A stretch of DNA of 42,800 nucleotides from NCBI GenBank assembly GCA_031257105.1, contig JAIRPG010000079.1:1-42800 (forward strand), in the 5' to 3' direction. The stretch is from Treponema sp. GTDB taxonomy: Bacteria > Spirochaetota > Spirochaetia > Treponematales > Breznakiellaceae. Position numbers and translations under genes: made by a program. Below, piece by piece: positions 1 through 9,600 of the stretch. Below the pieces are notes generated by a model. The model ran no database searches. It was not told the origin of the DNA and worked only from the letters and a program-made list of their open reading frames with translations. Numbering within the stretch: the stretch's first letter is position 1; each line of letters begins with the position of its first letter.

Positions 1-851
1 TGGTGGGTGCCGGCAAAGACCTTGGCGTACTTCAAGAAATCATGCTTGGTGGTTTTTTCCTCTATCCTTTCGATAGCCTCCACCCCGTAGGTTGTATGCC
101 GCTTCATAATCTCGAATTCCTCAGGGCTCAGTTTGCCGGGCTTGTTGAGGATCTGATCGCTGATGGCGATCTTTCCCACGTCGTGGAGCTGGGCCGAGGG
201 GAGGAGGAAGTTGAGGTCCCAGGATGAGATAACATCCATATAGATCCCCCGGCTGATGAGCTTGGTCACCAGGAGGCTCAGGTAACGCTGGGTGCGGCTG
301 ATGTGGCCCCCGGTGACGTTGTCCCGGAATTCCACCATTTCCGCCACCGTGCTCAACATGGCGTTTTGCAGGTTGTATATCTGGTCCGTACCCTTTCGTA
401 CCATGGCTTGAAGCTTGTTGTTGAAGTTTTTCAGCTCCTCCTGCTGTTTCAGCAGTTTGGCCTTCTGCTGCTCCATGGTCAGATGCATACTGACCCGCTT
501 GAGGAGCCGGGGGACGGTAAAAGGCTTGATTATATAGTCCGCGGTCAGGGGATCCGGCCCGGCAAGCCGGTTTTCCTCGTCCATGCTGGCGCAGAGAAAG
601 ATCACCGGGATATCCCCATAACGGGGGCCGGCTTTCAGTTTGACCAGGGCTTCCTCTCCGCCCATCCCCGGCATACTGATATCCAGGAGGATCAGATCCG
701 GCGCGGTTTTTTCCCGTTCCAGGGCTTCAAACATCGCCACCGCCGAGGAGAGGGGAACAACCTCGTAATGGGGGGCAAGGATCGCCTCCGCCGCGTTAAG
801 ATTCGCTTCCTCGTCATCCACCAGGAAAATTCTGGTCCGTTTGGCTTCCAT
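1..851 (-). CDS. Response regulator receiver + HD-GYP domain protein (C-terminus runs off the window)
   Basis: Hand translation of the minus strand from the ATG at 851: MEAKRTRIFLVDDEEANLNAAEAI...DLILLDISMPGMGG...YIIKPF (receiver), then HISRTQRYLSLL...HDVGKIAISDQILNKPGKLSPEEFEIMKRHTTYG (HD-GYP). Not in the ORF track because it is incomplete. Confidence 0.9.
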   Translation of the reverse strand, partial: MEAKRTRIFLVDDEEANLNAAEAILAPHYEVVPLSSAVAMFEALEREKTAPDLILLDISMPGMGGEEALVKLKAGPRYGDIPVIFLCASMDEENRLAGPDPLTADYIIKPFTVPRLLKRVSMHLTMEQQKAKLLKQQEELKNFNNKLQAMVRKGTDQIYNLQNAMLSTVAEMVEFRDNVTGGHISRTQRYLSLLVTKLISRGIYMDVISSWDLNFLLPSAQLHDVGKIAISDQILNKPGKLSPEEFEIMKRHTTYGVEAIERIEEKTTKHDFLKYAKVFAGTH

Positions 852-1062
852 GATTTTCGATAGTATATACCCTTTCCGGGTGGAGAATAAAGGGGGCTTT
901 CCGGCTTGCGCTTCACCGGCACTCCTTCCCCATAGACCAGGACTTTCCGGACCGGTTTACCGCTTAACAGCCCGGTACATCCGTTGTGCAGGGCCGTTTC
1001 ACGCGCGCTTGACATCCCGCCGCCCCCGGGGCCATACTGGTATTACTAAAAGGAGAACCGGC

Positions 1063-1110
1063 ATGAAAACAGCGATTACCCATTCCACCCAGGACGCCGG
1101 GCTGGTTTGA
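1063..1110 (+). CDS. Possible small ORF or leader peptide, 15 aa (MKTAITHSTQDAGLV)
   Basis: ATG preceded by AAAAGGAG at good spacing; very short. Confidence 0.25.
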   Translation: MKTAITHSTQDAGLV

Positions 1111-1252
1111 GGACGTAGTTTTTCTCGATTTCAAAGGAGACTCCTGTCCTCCCGCCGCCGGTTTGATCTCGGCTGAGAATTTCCCCGCTCAAAAACAGTA
1201 TGACGCGAAAAAGTTAAGCCCGCCGGATTAGTCTGTCCGGGGCGCGTCGGCG

Positions 1253-1291
1253 CAAAGGCATGGCCTTTGTGGCAAAGGTTATGACTTTGCC
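1253..1291 (+). promoter_or_regulatory. Set of alternative hairpins in the ABC exporter leader
   Basis: CAAAGGC-ATG-GCCTTTG (1253-1269) and GGCAAAG-GTTATGA-CTTTGCC (1271-1291). CCTTTG (1264-1269) can also pair with CAAAGG (1273-1278). Confidence 0.4.
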
Positions 1292-1322
1292 TTGGGGAAA
1301 AACATCATCAACAGGAGTTAGT

Positions 1323-2999
1323 ATGTCTCGCTCTTCAAATGTACGGCTTAAGAAATTTGTCTCCTATTACAAACCCTACCGGGTTTTGTTCGCGGCGGAT
1401 CTGGCGGCCTCCATAACGGTGTCGGCCATATCGCTTATCATACCCCTCTGCGTGCGGCGGGCCACCGCTCTGGTGCTGGGCGGCGGGGGGGACGTTTCGG
1501 GGATCTTCGCCATGGCGCCCCTGATGCTGGGGCTGGTTATCCTCCAGGCCGGCTGCGCCGTCTTCTACGATCATAAGGGCCACGTGATGGGGGCGCGGAT
1601 GGAACGGGATATGCGGAACGATCTCTTCGCCCATTACCAGAGCCTGCCCTTTAGTTTCTTTGACCGGGAAAAGACCGGGGCGATCATCTCCCGGATAACC
1701 AACGATCTGCTTTCCATCGCCGAACTGGCCCACCACGGCCCGGAGGACATCATCATCTACCTGCTGACCTTTATCGGGGCCCTGGTAATACTGATGAAGA
1801 TCAACCTTTCCCTGGCCCTGGCGGTCTGCGCCTTTCTGCCGCTGATGTTTGTCTTCTCTTATCTCTCCAGCCGGAAGCTGCGGGGGGTCTTTTCCCAATG
1901 CCGGGAACGGATCGCCGCCGTGAACGCCCGGATCGAGGACAATATTTCCGGCATACGGACGGTGAAATCCTTTGGAAACGAGGACCTTGAGATCGCCCGG
2001 TTCAGGGAAACCAACGAGGGGTATTACCGGAGCATGGCTTCGATCTACAAGCATGAGGCCTGGTACTACACCACCATCGGAACCCTGTTTACCCAGCTTA
2101 TCCTGGTGTCCACGGTGATCTTCGGGGGCATGAAACTTTCCGGGGCCTCCCTGGGGGTGGAGGACTTTATCTCCTTCATCCTCTATGTGAATTACCTCAC
2201 CGCGCCGATTCCCCAACTGGTCCGGATCACGGGGCAGTACCAGCAGGGGATCAGCGGCTTTAACCGCTTCATGGACGTGATGGACACGGCGGGGGAAGAC
2301 CGCCGGGGCGGGGCGGCCCTGGACAAGGTAAAGGGGGAGGTGGAATTCTCCGCCGTGAGTTTTCGCTACGGCCCGGAGACGGACTATATCTTGAAGGATC
2401 TTTCCTTCAAGGTGAAGGCCGGTGAGTACGTGGCCCTCACCGGCCCCTCGGGGATTGGGAAGACCACCCTCTGTTCGCTGATACCCCGGTTTTACGAGCC
2501 GGTCTCCGGCTCCATCCTGATTGACGGCCGGGACGTGCGGAATATCAGCCTGAAATCCCTGCGGGAGCGTATCGGCGTGGTGCGGCAGGAGGTCTGCCTC
2601 TTCGCCGGGACGATCCGGGAGAACATCGCCTACGGCAGGCCGGGGGCTTCCACGGAGGAGATCATCGCCGCGGCGAAGAAGGCCGGCGCCCACGGGTTTA
2701 TCCTGGCTTTGCCCGGCGGCTATGACGCGGTGATCGGCCCCCGGGGGCTCACCTTGTCCGGGGGCCAGCGGCAGCGGATCGGCATCGCCCGGGTGTTCTT
2801 AAAGGACCCGGCGATCCTGATCTTCGACGAGGCCACCAGCGCCCTGGATTACGAGAGCGAACTGGTTATCCGGGAGGGGCTCAAGAACCTGTCCGGCGGC
2901 CGGACGAGTTTTGTCATTTCCCACCGGCCTTCCACGATCAAGGATGCGGGCCGGGTGCTGGTCTTTGACGGAAGGGAAATTCGGGAACAGGGGGCTTGA
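1323..2999 (+). CDS. ABC transporter, fused permease/ATP-binding protein (MsbA/multidrug-exporter type)
   Basis: TM domain followed by Walker A GPSGIGKTT, signature LSGGQRQRIGIAR and Walker B ILIFDEATSALD. Start at 1323 preferred over 1260 because of the upstream CAGGAG. Confidence 0.93.
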   Translation: MSRSSNVRLKKFVSYYKPYRVLFAADLAASITVSAISLIIPLCVRRATALVLGGGGDVSGIFAMAPLMLGLVILQAGCAVFYDHKGHVMGARMERDMRNDLFAHYQSLPFSFFDREKTGAIISRITNDLLSIAELAHHGPEDIIIYLLTFIGALVILMKINLSLALAVCAFLPLMFVFSYLSSRKLRGVFSQCRERIAAVNARIEDNISGIRTVKSFGNEDLEIARFRETNEGYYRSMASIYKHEAWYYTTIGTLFTQLILVSTVIFGGMKLSGASLGVEDFISFILYVNYLTAPIPQLVRITGQYQQGISGFNRFMDVMDTAGEDRRGGAALDKVKGEVEFSAVSFRYGPETDYILKDLSFKVKAGEYVALTGPSGIGKTTLCSLIPRFYEPVSGSILIDGRDVRNISLKSLRERIGVVRQEVCLFAGTIRENIAYGRPGASTEEIIAAAKKAGAHGFILALPGGYDAVIGPRGLTLSGGQRQRIGIARVFLKDPAILIFDEATSALDYESELVIREGLKNLSGGRTSFVISHRPSTIKDAGRVLVFDGREIREQGA

Positions 3000-3099
3000 C
3001 CGGGGCAGCCGCGTTTACGCTCAATTGCTCTCACGGAGGCACGGAGACACGGAGGAAAGGGATCCGGCAGGATTGGATTAACCCTCGCCGCGAATAAAA

Positions 3100-3127
3100 C
3101 TCCTGCAAAACTTTTGTTTTGCAGGAG
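3100..3127. terminator. Stem-loop between the convergent ABC exporter and the SBP gene
   Basis: Perfect 12-bp inverted repeat CTCCTGCAAAAC-TTTT-GTTTTGCAGGAG, 8 bp beyond the SBP stop codon at 3135. Confidence 0.7.
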
Positions 3128-3134
3128 CATGTCC

Positions 3135-4736
3135 TTAGTTGTAGTACTTCTGCAGGGTGGCGATGTAATCGGCCAGGCCGAGGCGGTCGAGTTCCGCCTT
3201 GTAGGCGTTCCAGGCCGCGTCGCTGTTGATGTCCTTGTCCCCCCGGATAAAGGCGGTGTACTCGGTCTTGATGAAGTCATTGAAGACCGTCGCGTAGTCC
3301 GTCCGCTTGGTCAGTATATCCTGATCGCTGCACCACACAATATCGGGGATGTTGTGCCAGACATAGTAGGGCTCGTACTTCTTCGCCGCCTCCACCAGCA
3401 CGTAGGTATTGTCCGCTTCGATCCGGCTCATGTCCGCCGTGGTGGAATAGCGTACCGCGGCCTTGTCATACCGGGGGACGGTTCCGGAGTTCCAGGGCAT
3501 CATGATGGTGTTCAGTTTGTCGAAGTCGGGGTGCAGCTTGATCGACGGGGATTTGCCGTTCCAGTCCGGGGCGTCTACCCGCTCGAAGGTAACCCCCTCT
3601 ACCCCAAACATGGAAAGCTCGTTTCCGGCGTCGCTGAGGAAATAGTCCATCCAGGCAAAGGCGGCGTCCGGATTCTTACAGGCCGTGGTGATGATGCCGT
3701 TCAGGTTAAAGTTGCCCCCCTTCCGCGCGGCGGTCTGCTGCAGGCCGGAGGGGCCTTTCAGCGGCGATATGGCCGTATAGTCGTTCCAGTTCAGCACCGT
3801 GTGATCGATGTAGGCCCCCTGGTACCAGGCGGGGAACACGCCCACGATTGCCTCTTCCGAAGGACGGTTCAGCAGGTTCTTGAACTGGGTTTCATCCTGC
3901 ACGTAGGTCTCGGGCATGATGAGCCCCTGTTTGTAGAGGCTGGCGAGATAGCGCAGCCCGTCCCGCCAGCCGTCGGTATTGGCGATGAAGATCACCTTGC
4001 CGGAATCATCCCGGTAATGGTATCCCTCCCTGAAGAGCTGGTAGGGGTTCATCAGGAAGTTGATCGGATCCGCCTGCCGCCCGTTGACCCAGCCCACCAG
4101 GGGGAGTTCGTCCTTTTTGCCGTTGCCGTTGGGGTCTTGCTCGATAAAGGCCCTGATCATGTCGGCGAATTCCTGGGGGGTGCTTGGCTCCTTAAGGCCC
4201 AGCTTGGCGAGCCATTCGGTCTTTACCCACATCTTGTACTCCGAGTCCTTGTGAACCCCCGAGTCGGTGTAGACGAAGCTGTAGATATGCCCGTCGTCGG
4301 CGGTTACCATGTCCCGGTACTGGGGCTGTTCCTGGAGCATCTTGTTGTAGTTGGAACCGGCGTTCTGGATGTACGTATCCAGCGCGAGGGCGAGGCCGCC
4401 TTCTACCAGCATATTTATCCGTTCCGTGCCGTGGGTTGACCCAAGGATGTCGGGCAGATTCCCGCCGGCTATCATCAGGTTGAAAGCCTCGTTGCCGTTC
4501 TGGGAGCTGGGAAAGAGCTTCCAGTCAATATGCACCCCGGTCTTTTTCTCGTACTCCGTGGTGGCAATGATGGTGTTGTAATCTTTACCGAGCGTTTCCT
4601 GCACCCAGAAAGAAAGGGTAACCGGCCCTGTGGAAGCGGCGGCTTCCTGTTTCTTTGCCCCGCAGGAAGCGAGGCCCAGCGCGGCGATACCGGCAATCGC
4701 GGCGACAGCCGCCGCCGGAAAAAACACCTTTTTCAT
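3135..4736 (-). CDS. Extracellular solute-binding lipoprotein of an LplA/aldouronate-type sugar ABC transporter
   Basis: Lipoprotein signal (AAIAGIAALGLASCGAKK), family 1 SBP-like sequence, next to LplB/LplC permeases; RBS GGAGGG. Confidence 0.88.
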   Translation of the reverse strand: MKKVFFPAAAVAAIAGIAALGLASCGAKKQEAAASTGPVTLSFWVQETLGKDYNTIIATTEYEKKTGVHIDWKLFPSSQNGNEAFNLMIAGGNLPDILGSTHGTERINMLVEGGLALALDTYIQNAGSNYNKMLQEQPQYRDMVTADDGHIYSFVYTDSGVHKDSEYKMWVKTEWLAKLGLKEPSTPQEFADMIRAFIEQDPNGNGKKDELPLVGWVNGRQADPINFLMNPYQLFREGYHYRDDSGKVIFIANTDGWRDGLRYLASLYKQGLIMPETYVQDETQFKNLLNRPSEEAIVGVFPAWYQGAYIDHTVLNWNDYTAISPLKGPSGLQQTAARKGGNFNLNGIITTACKNPDAAFAWMDYFLSDAGNELSMFGVEGVTFERVDAPDWNGKSPSIKLHPDFDKLNTIMMPWNSGTVPRYDKAAVRYSTTADMSRIEADNTYVLVEAAKKYEPYYVWHNIPDIVWCSDQDILTKRTDYATVFNDFIKTEYTAFIRGDKDINSDAAWNAYKAELDRLGLADYIATLQKYYN

Positions 4737-4808
4737 ACAATCCCTCCAAAATTTTTTTTTATTTAATGCCGGGCCTCAAAAGAAATCCGGACAATAAATA
4801 CCGTAGAA

Positions 4809-5705
4809 TCAGCCCTTAACCGCCCCTATCATGATGCCCTTGACAAAGTACTTTTGCACAAAGGGGTAGATCACCATCACCGGGAACGAAGCCACAATGA
4901 TGACCGCGTACTTCATCACGTTCCGCCGTTCCTCGATCTGCAGGAGCTGGGACACTTCCAACTGGTCAATGCTCATTTCGTTGAGAACCAGGATTTCCCG
5001 CAGGATCAGGGAGAGGGGGTATTTCGTCCGTACATTGGCAAGGTACATCATGGCGTCGAAGTAGGAGTTCCAGAACCCCACCGCGTAAAACAGGCCCGTC
5101 ACCGCCAGGATCGGCGTCGAGAGGGGCAGCAGGATCCGCAGCAAATAGCGGATGTTCCCGCAGCCGTCCATCTGGGCGGACTCAAAAATTTCATGGGGCA
5201 CCTGGGACTTAAAGTAGGTTCGCATGACGATCATGTTGTACACCGACAGCGCGCCGGGAAGCACCACCGCCAGCCGGGAGCCGAGGAGCCCCAGGTTGCG
5301 TACCTGGAGAAACGTGGGGATGGTTCCCCCGGAAAAGTACATGGTTATCATGCAGAGCGCCATGATCAGGCCGCGGCCCTTAAAGTCCTGCCGGGACAGG
5401 GGATAGGCGCAGCAGACCGTCAGCGTCAGGGAGATCAGCGTGCCCCCCGCCATGTAGATGAGGGAATTCAGATACCCCGTCCAGATCGGCCCGTATTGGA
5501 ACACCGCCTCATACCCGGCCAGGGATACGCGCTGGGGAATAAGGGAAAGGCTCATGACGCTGACCCCCGCGGTAAAGGAGGCGGAGATGATGTACAGCAG
5601 GGGGTACGCCAGAACGATGAGGAAGAGCGTGAGGATGAGGCAATCGAAAAAGAGGAAAACCTTATCCCCCAGGGTATAACGGATTAACCGGTGTTTCATT
5701 GGCAT
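4809..5705 (-). CDS. Carbohydrate ABC transporter permease, LplC-like
   Basis: MalG-type permease with EAA-like segment (EIFESAQMDGCGNIRYLLRILLPLSTPILAV) and C-terminal YPFVQKYFVKGIMIGAVKG. Confidence 0.92.
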   Translation of the reverse strand: MPMKHRLIRYTLGDKVFLFFDCLILTLFLIVLAYPLLYIISASFTAGVSVMSLSLIPQRVSLAGYEAVFQYGPIWTGYLNSLIYMAGGTLISLTLTVCCAYPLSRQDFKGRGLIMALCMITMYFSGGTIPTFLQVRNLGLLGSRLAVVLPGALSVYNMIVMRTYFKSQVPHEIFESAQMDGCGNIRYLLRILLPLSTPILAVTGLFYAVGFWNSYFDAMMYLANVRTKYPLSLILREILVLNEMSIDQLEVSQLLQIEERRNVMKYAVIIVASFPVMVIYPFVQKYFVKGIMIGAVKG

Positions 5706-5710
5706 CCTCC

Positions 5711-6646
5711 TTAAAACAGCGCGTGGCCAGAGAGTTTATCCGTCACCTTGTTCACGATGAGCAATAAGGTGAGGTTGATCACCGACACAAAGAGCCCCAC
5801 TGCGGTGGCGTAGGAATACTGGGGCAGCGCCGCCTGGATGCCCTGTTTGTACACGTAGGTGCTGATAACCTCCGACACCCCCAGGTTCAGGTTGTTCTGC
5901 ATGAGGTAAACCTTTTCGTAGCCCACCGACAGAATGCCCCCGCAGGCCATGATCAAAAGAATCGCCGCGGTGGGGAGGATGCTGGGGAGATCGATGTGGA
6001 TGATCCGCTGGAAGATCGAAGCCCCGTCCACAATGGCCGCTTCGTGGAGTTCCGGGGGCACCCCCGACAGGGAGGCGATGTAGATGATCGAGGAATAGCC
6101 GATGCCCTGCCACACCCCCGACCAGATGTAGATGTGGTAGAAAAATTTCGGGGTTCCCATAAAACTGACCGGTTCGCCCCCCAGGGACTTGATAAACAGG
6201 TTGATAACCCCCGTCCGGGTATCCAGGAACTGGAGGAGGATGCCGACCATCACCACGGTGGAGATAAAATGGGGGGCATAGCTTAACAACTGGATGGTTT
6301 TTTTGTACCGGTACCCCGGCAGATAGTTGAGGAGCAGGGCCAGGATGATGGGCAGCGGGAAGGTGAGGAGCGAGTACAGGCTGATGGTAAGGGTGTTCCG
6401 CAGAATCTCAAAAAACCGGGGCTGGGAGATAAAACGCTGGAAGTTCCGCAGGCCCACCCAGGGGCTGCCCGAGATCGTGCGAACCGGAGAATAGTTCCTG
6501 AAGGCGATCTGGACGCCGTACATGGGGATATACTTAAAAAGGATAAGGTAAGCTACGGGCAGCGCCGCCAGCAGGTAGAGCCCCCAGTTTTTCCGCGCTT
6601 CCTTACCGATAGCGCCGAGCGGGGAAACCGTCACGGGATTTTTCAT
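5711..6646 (-). CDS. Carbohydrate ABC transporter permease, LplB-like
   Basis: YLILFKYIPMYGVQIAFRNYSP and EAAIVDGASIFQRIIHIDLPSILPTAAILLIM motifs; start overlaps the upstream glycosidase stop codon. Confidence 0.92.
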   Translation of the reverse strand: MKNPVTVSPLGAIGKEARKNWGLYLLAALPVAYLILFKYIPMYGVQIAFRNYSPVRTISGSPWVGLRNFQRFISQPRFFEILRNTLTISLYSLLTFPLPIILALLLNYLPGYRYKKTIQLLSYAPHFISTVVMVGILLQFLDTRTGVINLFIKSLGGEPVSFMGTPKFFYHIYIWSGVWQGIGYSSIIYIASLSGVPPELHEAAIVDGASIFQRIIHIDLPSILPTAAILLIMACGGILSVGYEKVYLMQNNLNLGVSEVISTYVYKQGIQAALPQYSYATAVGLFVSVINLTLLLIVNKVTDKLSGHALF

Positions 6647-9600
6647 TCGTTCACCTCCTTATACCGGAATATACGCGCCGGCCCCAAAAAGCCGGATACC
6701 AGGTTTTCCGCTTCCCGGTCGATGTTGTCTTCGTTCCAATAGCGGTTCCAGCCCAGGGCCATGCCCTCGTCAACCAGCAGATACCGCCGTTCCACTGCGG
6801 CGGAATTGGCGGCTACCACGGCGATCCGGTTTTCTCCCTCCCGGAGCAGGTCTGTAATGTCGAGCCGGTAGGGGTTCCACACCCGCACGCCCGCCAGGCC
6901 GCCGTTTACCCAGACTTCGGCGCTGAAATGCACCTGTCCCAGATCGATGATATAGCGGCCTTCTTTTTTGTCGAGCCAGACCGAATTCTCGTAGCGGCAC
7001 CGTCCGGAGAACCAGGGATAGCCGTAAAGCCGCCAGTCCGCCAGGGGCGCGGTAAAAGGCTCGACAGAAACCGTTACCGGCGCGGTAAGGCCGTCTTCGG
7101 GGCCTTCCGCCCTTACCGTGATGTCCAGGTGATGGGCCCTGCCGTCGTTGGCGACCGCCGCCCAGTCCCCCTCAAAGCGCAGGGGCTTGCCGTTGTACGC
7201 GCCGCTCCAGGTTCCCCGAACCGGGGGCTTTTTAATCCGCGCCGTCCCCGCGGGGACGGTGACGCCGTAGTGCAGTTGCAGCGGGAAGGCCGGCTTTTTG
7301 CCGAACAGGGGCAGATCCCCCCAGGGGTGCAGCGGCGGCGCGCCCCGTTCCCAGGCGTAGTACCATTGGCCGTCTTTTGCGCTGCCCCAGGGAGACTGAT
7401 GATGAACCGGATCAACCCGCAGGGCGGCGCTCTCAAAATCTTCCTCCGGGGAAAGCCAGTTTTCCTGGAACCGGTTGTTGACGATCCAGCGGCCGTCGCT
7501 CACAAGGCGCGCTGCCGCGTCCGCCGCTGCCAGCTCGGCCTCAAACAAAAAGGCGATGATGTTATCCGGCGGCAGTTCATGGACCGCGGTGAAGGTATTG
7601 TCCGGCGCGTCGTTGTGGACATGCGCCGCGATAAGATTCCTGCCGGGCTTGAGGAGGGGGGCAATATCGGCGCATACCGGCTCCTTCCCGCCCCGGCCCG
7701 CCTCCGCGCCGTTCACGGAGACCACGCAGTGATTAACCGCCGCGAAGCAGATCCGCGCCGCCTCGGGCCGGGCCTCCAGTTCCACGATCCGCCTAAAGTA
7801 GAGATCCCTGTCGGCGCCGCAGATCCAGGAGGGCCGCCGGGCGATCCACCTGCCTTCCCAGAGGCTCAAATGCCGTCCGCAGAACCCGCTTTCCCCTTCC
7901 ATATTGCAAATCCGTATGAGGCTGGAAGCGTCATGCAGTCCGGAGCTGAACTCGGCCAGGGGAATCTCCAACTCCGTGCGATCCGCATCGATGCCATAGC
8001 GGTTGTCAAAGGTCTTATCCAGGGGGAGGAATTTCCAGCGGCTGGGGACGGCGGTCTCTTCCATTTCTTCAAGAACCGGCGTCTTTGCAGACGGCGTTTT
8101 CACAGACGGCGTTCCGTCAGCTTCCGGCTCGATAAGGAGATAACAGGCCTCGTCTTCCCCCAGGGAAAGGCGCAGCGCCGCGGCGTGATCCGGCGTTATC
8201 GTCGAAGGGAGCCGCAGGGCTTCGCCGGTTTCAATATCCAGCTTCAATACCGCCCCCGCTTCCCGCAGTTGGAGCTTCAACTCCCGGGGCCGGGGGCTGC
8301 TGTTTGAAACGAAGTATAGATCCCGGCCCCCTATGCGGCGGTGGCAGGCGTACAGGTTCGCCCGGCTTCCCTCCAGCACCAGGATGTCCGGCGTGATCAA
8401 ACTATCGATATGTCCGGGCAGATCTTCGATCCCGATCACCGGGCAGCCGGAAAATCCTTCCGGCGCTTCCCGACAGGGCGCATCGCTTTTTGAAGCGCCG
8501 TTTTTTGAAGCGCCGTTTTTTGAAACGCCGCTGTCCTGGTAAAAGATGACATGGCCCCCGGCGGCGATAAACTTCTTGAGCGTATCCGCCAGGGTTCCGG
8601 CCTGGGGCGCGCCGGGGGGCAGGGTAACGTTTGCGGGGAAGAGCAGTACTTTGAACCGCTGCCTCCCGGTGGTAATGATCCCTCCGGCAATTTCCCCCCG
8701 GCAAAGACTTCCGGCGTCGATCAGGTCTGTGTCGATCTGTCGTTCCAGCAGGGTATACAGGGCCCGGTGAAAAGCGCCGTTCATGTCCCGGCCAAAGGGG
8801 GTAACGCCTCCTCCGGCGGTGTTGATCTGCATATCGTAAATGGGGTAGTATAGTCCGACATCCACCACCGCGTCCCCGGCGGCGTTCATAGAGGAAATCC
8901 GGCTCATGTAGTCGCCGAAGATCTTAAAGTACTTCCAATAGGGATTCTGGTAGAAGAAGCTGGCGGGCCAGTCCGCCTGGGAGCCCTGGTGTTCGCTCTC
9001 GTAGTAGAACCCGTGGAGGATGAACATGCTGATCCCCATGGCCCCCAGGGTGTTGATCCCCCGCTTGAACTGCTGGAGGCTGCATCCCCAGCCCGCGCCC
9101 CCCATGGCCTCGGACATAGCCCGCTCTTTCCCGTATGCCCGGGCCGCGGACACCGAGTATTTCGGCTCGACGCAGCTTATCTTGCGGGGGAACCGGTAGC
9201 GGTAATCGTGGCAGTCCGCGCCGGGAATATGAAGGCGCCTTATGGTGTTGAAGTAATTGCCCTGCCGCGCGGGATGCCCCGCCAGATATTCTTCGGTGTG
9301 GCCGGTGAGCATGAGGCGGTTCTCTTCGCACCAGTCCCCAATCTGCCGGAAAAACGCTTCCTCGTAGAGTTCGGCGATCACCCTATAGTAATCCCCCCGG
9401 ACCGTCCTGAAATCCCCGGCGTCCATCACCAGGGAGGGCAGGCAGGGCAGCAGATCGTAGCCGCAGCGTTTCTTGAATTCCTCCGGCAGTGTATCGGTCC
9501 AGGGGAGGGGGCCCGCCAGATAAATTTCATCGAAGAATATCCCCGGAATGACGCCGCCGAAGTCCCGGCCATGGCGTTTTTTGTATTCCCCGTGGGTCAG

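Noticed and set aside
1335-2693. 452-aa minus-strand ORF opposite the ABC exporter
   Set aside because: Shadow ORF in GC-rich DNA; the plus-strand frame carries all ABC transporter motifs.
3114-4439. 441-aa plus-strand ORF opposite the SBP gene
   Set aside because: Antisense shadow; the minus strand encodes a coherent lipoprotein SBP.
4854-5687. 277-aa plus-strand ORF opposite the LplC-like permease
   Set aside because: His/Gln/Arg-rich composition typical of an antisense frame of a membrane-protein gene.
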